A stretch of DNA of 8,540 bases from an uncultured Mycoplasmatota bacterium (GTDB taxonomy: Bacteria; Bacillota_I; Bacilli_A; RF39; UBA660). Numbering within the stretch: the first letter of the stretch is position 1; every line of letters begins with the position of its first letter. This document shows, in pieces, positions 6,142 to 8,540 of this stretch. A program made the translations under genes and the position numbers. Location: the NCBI GenBank assembly GCA_900552335.1, contig URZL01000018.1, forward strand, positions 1-8,540. Reading direction: 5' to 3'. The notes beneath the pieces were generated by a model. It was not told where the DNA came from and searched no databases. It was given only the letters and a program-made list of their open reading frames with translations.

Positions 6142-6172
6142 TTTAAATGTAATACTATAGTTTACATTTAAA
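6142..6172 (+). promoter_or_regulatory. 11-bp hairpin over the P2 -35 region, copy 1 only
   Basis: TTTAAATGTAA (6142-6152) pairs perfectly with TTACATTTAAA (6162-6172) over a 9-base loop. The second gene does not keep this local hairpin. Confidence 0.4.
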
Positions 6173-6189
6173 AATAACTATGATAAACT
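6161..6189 (+). promoter_or_regulatory. Downstream promoter (P2) of the first pilin-fibre gene
   Basis: TTTACA (6161-6166), 17 bases, TAAACT (6184-6189). The second gene has TTTACA-N17-TAGAAT at the same place. Initiation near 6196 would bypass the leader terminator and start after the upstream in-frame ATGs at 6180 and 6192. Confidence 0.55.
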
Positions 6190-6239
6190 GTATGAAGAAT
6201 AGGAAAATACAAATAATAAAAGAAGTGAGGAGTATGAAT

Positions 6240-7136
6240 ATGAAGAGAAAAGGATTTACATTAATTGAATTATTAGCTGTAATAGTAATATTGTCAGTAA
6301 TTACATTAATAACAATACCAATGGTGACAAATGTAATAGAAGAAAGTAAGAAGAAAGCATTAGTATCTAGTGTAGAAGCTGTATTAGATTCAACTGATTA
6401 TTTTACAATGAATCATGAAACAGGAGTCTATGAATTTTTGTTTGATAAAGAACATCAAGGAAGTACTATAAAGGGAGAAAAACTAGAATATAGAGGAACC
6501 ATAGATGGAGAAGGAAAACTTTATTTGGATAAAGAAGGGAATACAAGTATATGTATCTCAAATGATACCTATTATGTATATAAAAACTATAATAGTGGAA
6601 TTGTAGTAGGAGAAAGAAAAGCTGGAAATTGTATCATAGGCTTTGATGCTTTAACAAATAAATATGTAGCAATGTTAGATAATGGAACAGGGAATGTTAG
6701 TAATGTATATTCCAAAGATGAAGTTGATAATTTAGTCAATAATTTAACTGCAGAAATAACAAATATGAAAAGCAATATAGAAAAATTACAAAATAATTTG
6801 AATAATATGTATTCTGCAGAATTAATCGGTGAGGAATTGTTAACAACTTCGGAGGTAACAGGAAAATCGATTACGATAAAAGATATTTTAAGTTTTAAAT
6901 ACATTAGAGTATCTATTATTGCAAATAATACTTATGGTGCATCCATAACCTTACCTTCTAATGTATTTTTGATTAATGGTACAACTTCAGTATCTCAAAA
7001 TACATATCCTTACAATAACGATGTTTATCATATTGGAGCTTTAGTACGTTTCGATTCTAGAACAAGTTTTACATTATTAAGTATTGGCGGAGGGGGCGTT
7101 TCTAATATAAAGGTTGTCGTTAATGGATATAATTAA
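6240..7136 (+). CDS. Type IV prepilin-like protein with fibre-type C-terminus, variant A
   Basis: The 298-residue product has a short basic leader MKRKG, the class III (N-methylation) cleavage site G5/F6 followed by FTLIELLAVIVIL with Glu at mature position 5, and a hydrophobic helix to about residue 30. An alpha-helical spine (31-52) and a small pilin head (62-150), with cysteines C105 and C131 that may form a disulfide, come next. YSKDEVDNLV (157-166) opens a short coiled coil (to ~190) resembling phage tail-fibre necks. A beta-rich domain of about 105 residues with a glycine run near the end (SIGGGGVSN) has no match to the other copies. Start ATG 6240 is 7 bases after GTGAGGAG. ATG 6234 is too close to it, and ATG 6180/6192 lack a ribosome-binding site. 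It probably forms or decorates a surface filament after processing by a prepilin peptidase, but no assembly genes are in the window. Confidence 0.88.
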   Translation: MKRKGFTLIELLAVIVILSVITLITIPMVTNVIEESKKKALVSSVEAVLDSTDYFTMNHETGVYEFLFDKEHQGSTIKGEKLEYRGTIDGEGKLYLDKEGNTSICISNDTYYVYKNYNSGIVVGERKAGNCIIGFDALTNKYVAMLDNGTGNVSNVYSKDEVDNLVNNLTAEITNMKSNIEKLQNNLNNMYSAELIGEELLTTSEVTGKSITIKDILSFKYIRVSIIANNTYGASITLPSNVFLINGTTSVSQNTYPYNNDVYHIGALVRFDSRTSFTLLSIGGGGVSNIKVVVNGYN

Positions 7137-7210
7137 GTTAAATATTATTTTCAAAAAAATCTTAAAATTATCTAAATATAAAAAAAGTAATTTGTTTACA
7201 TCATATCACC

Positions 7211-7239
7211 TTGAAAGTTACTGATATTTTTGATAAGAT
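7211..7239 (+). promoter_or_regulatory. Upstream promoter (P1) of the second pilin-fibre gene
   Basis: TTGAAA (7211-7216), 17 bases, TAAGAT (7234-7239), exactly 1200 bases after the equivalent element of the first gene. This intergenic region (7137-7439) shows no clear terminator for the first gene. It holds this promoter, the leader and P2, and no further gene that I can support. Confidence 0.7.
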
Positions 7240-7263
7240 AGACGTGTAATAAAAAATAGTAAT

Positions 7264-7336
7264 ATAGTTTGTAGATAGCAAATTCTTAGTGTTTGCTATT
7301 TGTAAACGGGGGGGGGTATTTTACATACCTCTTTTT
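7264..7336 (+). promoter_or_regulatory. Structured leader with G9 tract and attenuator-like terminator, copy 2
   Basis: GTTTGTAGATAGCAAA (7267-7282) pairs with TTTGCTATTTGTAAAC (7292-7307) over all 16 positions with three G-U pairs. G9 (7308-7316) follows. GGGGTAT (7313-7319) pairs with ATACCTC (7325-7331), then five T (7332-7336). In addition, ATTTGTAAAC (7298-7307) is perfectly complementary to GTTTACAAAT (7360-7369), so the 3' arm of the first stem could instead pair across the terminator. These alternative pairings are what an attenuation switch would need; the signal is unknown. Confidence 0.6.
7308..7316 (+). repeat. Homopolymeric G9 tract upstream of pilin-fibre gene B
   Basis: Nine consecutive G stand out in very AT-rich DNA. 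The matching tract of the first gene (6108-6116) has the same length but is broken by one T (GGTGGGGGG). Tracts of this kind can change length by slippage. Part of this one forms the 5' arm of the leader terminator. Confidence 0.75.
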
Positions 7337-7360
7337 AAAATACTGAATGCAATGCAATAG

Positions 7361-7389
7361 TTTACAAATTAAAATTGCTATGGTAGAAT
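7361..7389 (+). promoter_or_regulatory. Downstream promoter (P2) of the second pilin-fibre gene
   Basis: TTTACA (7361-7366), 17 bases, TAGAAT (7384-7389). It is a better -10 than in the first copy. Expected initiation near 7396 lies after the leader terminator and 44 bases before the start codon. Confidence 0.6.
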
Positions 7390-7439
7390 GTATGAAGAAT
7401 AGAATAATACAAATAATAAAAGAAGTGAGGAGTGTCAAT

Positions 7440-8456
7440 ATGAAAGAAAAAGGGTTTACATTAATAGAATTATTAGCTGTAATAGTAATATTATCCGTGA
7501 TTACTTTAATAACAGTACCAATGATAACAAATGTAATCGAAGAAAGTAAAAAGAAAGCACTAGCGTCTAGTATACAAGGACTAGTAGAATCCGCCAATTT
7601 GTATGCCATAGAAAATGATGGAGTCTATGAATTTTTATTTGATAAAGAACATCAAGGAAGTACAAAAAAAGGAGAAAGTCTAGATTATAGAGGAACCATA
7701 GATGGAGAAGGAAAACTCTATTTAGATAGAGAAGGAAATGTCAGTATATGTATCTCCAATGATAAATATTATGCGTATAAAAATTATAATAGTGGAATTA
7801 TCGTAGGAGAAAGAAAAGTTGGAAATTGTATCATAGGCTTTGATGCCTTAACAAATAAATATGTAGCAATGTTAGATAATGGAACAGGGAATATTAGCAA
7901 TGTTTATTCGAAAGATGAAGTAGATAACTTAGTAGACAGCCTAGATACCAAAATAACAAACAATACAAATGAAATAACAAGTATCAAAAGTAATATAGAA
8001 GAATTACGAAATAATTTAAATAACTATGCTTTACAAAGTGAATTGGATAAAACAAATAGCAATTTAAATAATTTATCAGGCATAGTAAAAGCTAATGCAT
8101 CCATTATTAATAATTATAGTAACTTACAAAAATTATCAATAACAAAAGTAACAAATAGTTACGCTAACTTACATGATTATTCATATGCTTATATAAAAAA
8201 CGATATCTGCTATTTACAAGTGATTGCAAATGGGCAAGCAACGTATTCAGGATGGGCTAAGATAGCAACTATTCCAATTAAATTAGATACAGATAATTTA
8301 GAAGTGTTTAATGGATTAGTAGATGCAAGTTCTAATGTTAATGGATCTGGAGCAATTTTAAGAGTGACCACTGATGGAAGTATATATATTATACCAACCG
8401 GATCAAATGGTTCGGTATATTATGGAAATATTACCTTTCCTTGTAAGACAAGATAA
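7440..8456 (+). CDS. Type IV prepilin-like protein with fibre-type C-terminus, variant B
   Basis: The 338-residue product has leader MKEKG, cleavage before FTLIELLAVIVIL with Glu5, and a helix to about residue 30. Residues 61-165 are identical to variant A at 95 of 105 positions without gaps (cysteines C104 and C130 kept). Residues 41-60 differ more. The coiled-coil neck (about 157-232) is longer than in A, with LDTKITNNTNEITSIKSNI and NNYALQSELDKTNSNLNNL; the latter is shared with the partial gene at 1-416. The last ~105 residues are a distinct beta-rich domain containing YSGWAKIATIPIKL (269-282) and a DGSIYIIPTG stretch, a style common in phage tail-fibre tips and adhesins. It ends FPCKTR. 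ATG 7440 is chosen for its GTGAGGAG site 7 bases away and because the upstream Met of variant A is Val here. It is transcribed from its own promoters and possibly by read-through. Confidence 0.9.
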   Translation: MKEKGFTLIELLAVIVILSVITLITVPMITNVIEESKKKALASSIQGLVESANLYAIENDGVYEFLFDKEHQGSTKKGESLDYRGTIDGEGKLYLDREGNVSICISNDKYYAYKNYNSGIIVGERKVGNCIIGFDALTNKYVAMLDNGTGNISNVYSKDEVDNLVDSLDTKITNNTNEITSIKSNIEELRNNLNNYALQSELDKTNSNLNNLSGIVKANASIINNYSNLQKLSITKVTNSYANLHDYSYAYIKNDICYLQVIANGQATYSGWAKIATIPIKLDTDNLEVFNGLVDASSNVNGSGAILRVTTDGSIYIIPTGSNGSVYYGNITFPCKTR

Positions 8457-8472
8457 TAAATTAAAAAAACAA

Positions 8473-8502
8473 TTGTACAAAATATTATAAATTATATATA
8501 AT
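8473..8502 (+). promoter_or_regulatory. Second copy of the small-RNA promoter
   Basis: TTGTAC (8473-8478), an 18-base spacer and TATAAT (8497-8502), starting 17 bases after the stop of the second pilin-fibre gene. The spacer is one base longer than in the first copy. From 8487 on, the DNA is identical to 5712-5765. Confidence 0.7.
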
Positions 8503-8540
8503 AAAAGTGAACATACCTAATGAGTTTGTGTTAGGTATAT
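8487..8540 (+). repeat. Direct repeat copy 2 of the small-RNA module
   Basis: All 54 bases match 5712-5765. The identity covers the -10 box and the transcribed hairpin. Confidence 0.9.
8509..8540 (+). ncRNA. Second small convergent RNA, cut by the window edge
   Basis: The expected start and the first hairpin, ATACCTAA (8513-8520) / TTAGGTAT (8531-8538), are identical to the RNA at 5734. The terminator, and any partner peptide gene, would lie beyond the window. Confidence 0.5.

Noticed and set aside
6180..6239. N-terminal extension of the pilin-fibre proteins (Met at 6180, 6192 or 6234)
   Set aside because: None has a usable ribosome-binding site, P2 would start after the first two, and the Met at 6234 is Val in variant B. 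ATG 6240/7440 fits the GTGAGGAG site and gives a normal 5-residue prepilin leader.
6587..6904. 105-aa minus-strand open frame in pilin variant A
   Set aside because: A shadow of a clear prepilin gene in AT-rich DNA.
7286..7609. 107-aa minus-strand open frame with hydrophobic segments across the variant B leader and start
   Set aside because: Its hydrophobic stretches are the complement of the prepilin helix codons, and it runs through the conserved leader; the same region of variant A does not keep it.
6240..8456. Diversity-generating retroelement as source of tip variation
   Set aside because: No reverse transcriptase, template repeat or A-specific variation pattern is visible; whole tip domains differ rather than scattered codons.

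Overview
The window is AT-rich DNA from a low-GC Gram-positive (Bacillota) bacterium. A linked dnaB-dnaI pair of the Bacillus type (helicase-loading proteins) points to the class Bacilli or the Erysipelotrichia/RF39-like lineages near the Mollicutes. TGA is used as a normal stop (dnaB and the 46-aa ORF end with it) and tryptophan is TGG, so this is not a recoded mycoplasma. I cannot name the species.

Layout. (1) 1-416: the 3' end of a pilin-fibre gene whose start lies outside the window. (2) 436-1932, minus: formate-tetrahydrofolate ligase, convergent with the pilin tail and sharing a bidirectional terminator. (3) 2054-5664, plus: a tightly packed group of dnaB, dnaI, a 46-aa charged ORF and an O-antigen-ligase/Wzy-type polytopic membrane protein, joined by overlaps of 3-4 bases or a gap of a few bases. 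(4) 5665-6000: an intergenic stretch that holds what looks like a compact type I toxin-antitoxin locus: a 25-aa leucine-rich membrane peptide on the minus strand and a short convergent RNA on the plus strand with its own strong promoter and terminator. (5) 6000-8456: two successive genes with type IV prepilin N-termini, each behind a nearly identical 230-bp promoter/leader region. (6) 8465-8540: a second copy of the promoter and first hairpin of the small convergent RNA, cut by the window edge.

The housekeeping genes cover one-carbon metabolism and replication initiation. The accessory part is the more unusual. Three pilin-type proteins (one partial) have a constant class III signal and hydrophobic helix, a nearly constant small pilin head (95 of 105 residues identical between the two complete copies), a coiled-coil neck resembling phage tail-fibre necks, and C-terminal domains that differ completely. 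Each complete gene has a leader with two conserved stem-loops, the second followed by a T-run like an intrinsic terminator, built on a G-rich tract (G9 in one copy, GGTG6 in the other), and a second promoter downstream of that terminator. This suggests a diversified surface-fibre family whose members may be switched individually. The toxin-antitoxin-like module is interspersed with these genes and at least its RNA part is duplicated. No pilus assembly ATPase, platform protein or prepilin peptidase is present in the window, so the secretion route is inferred from the prepilin motif only.
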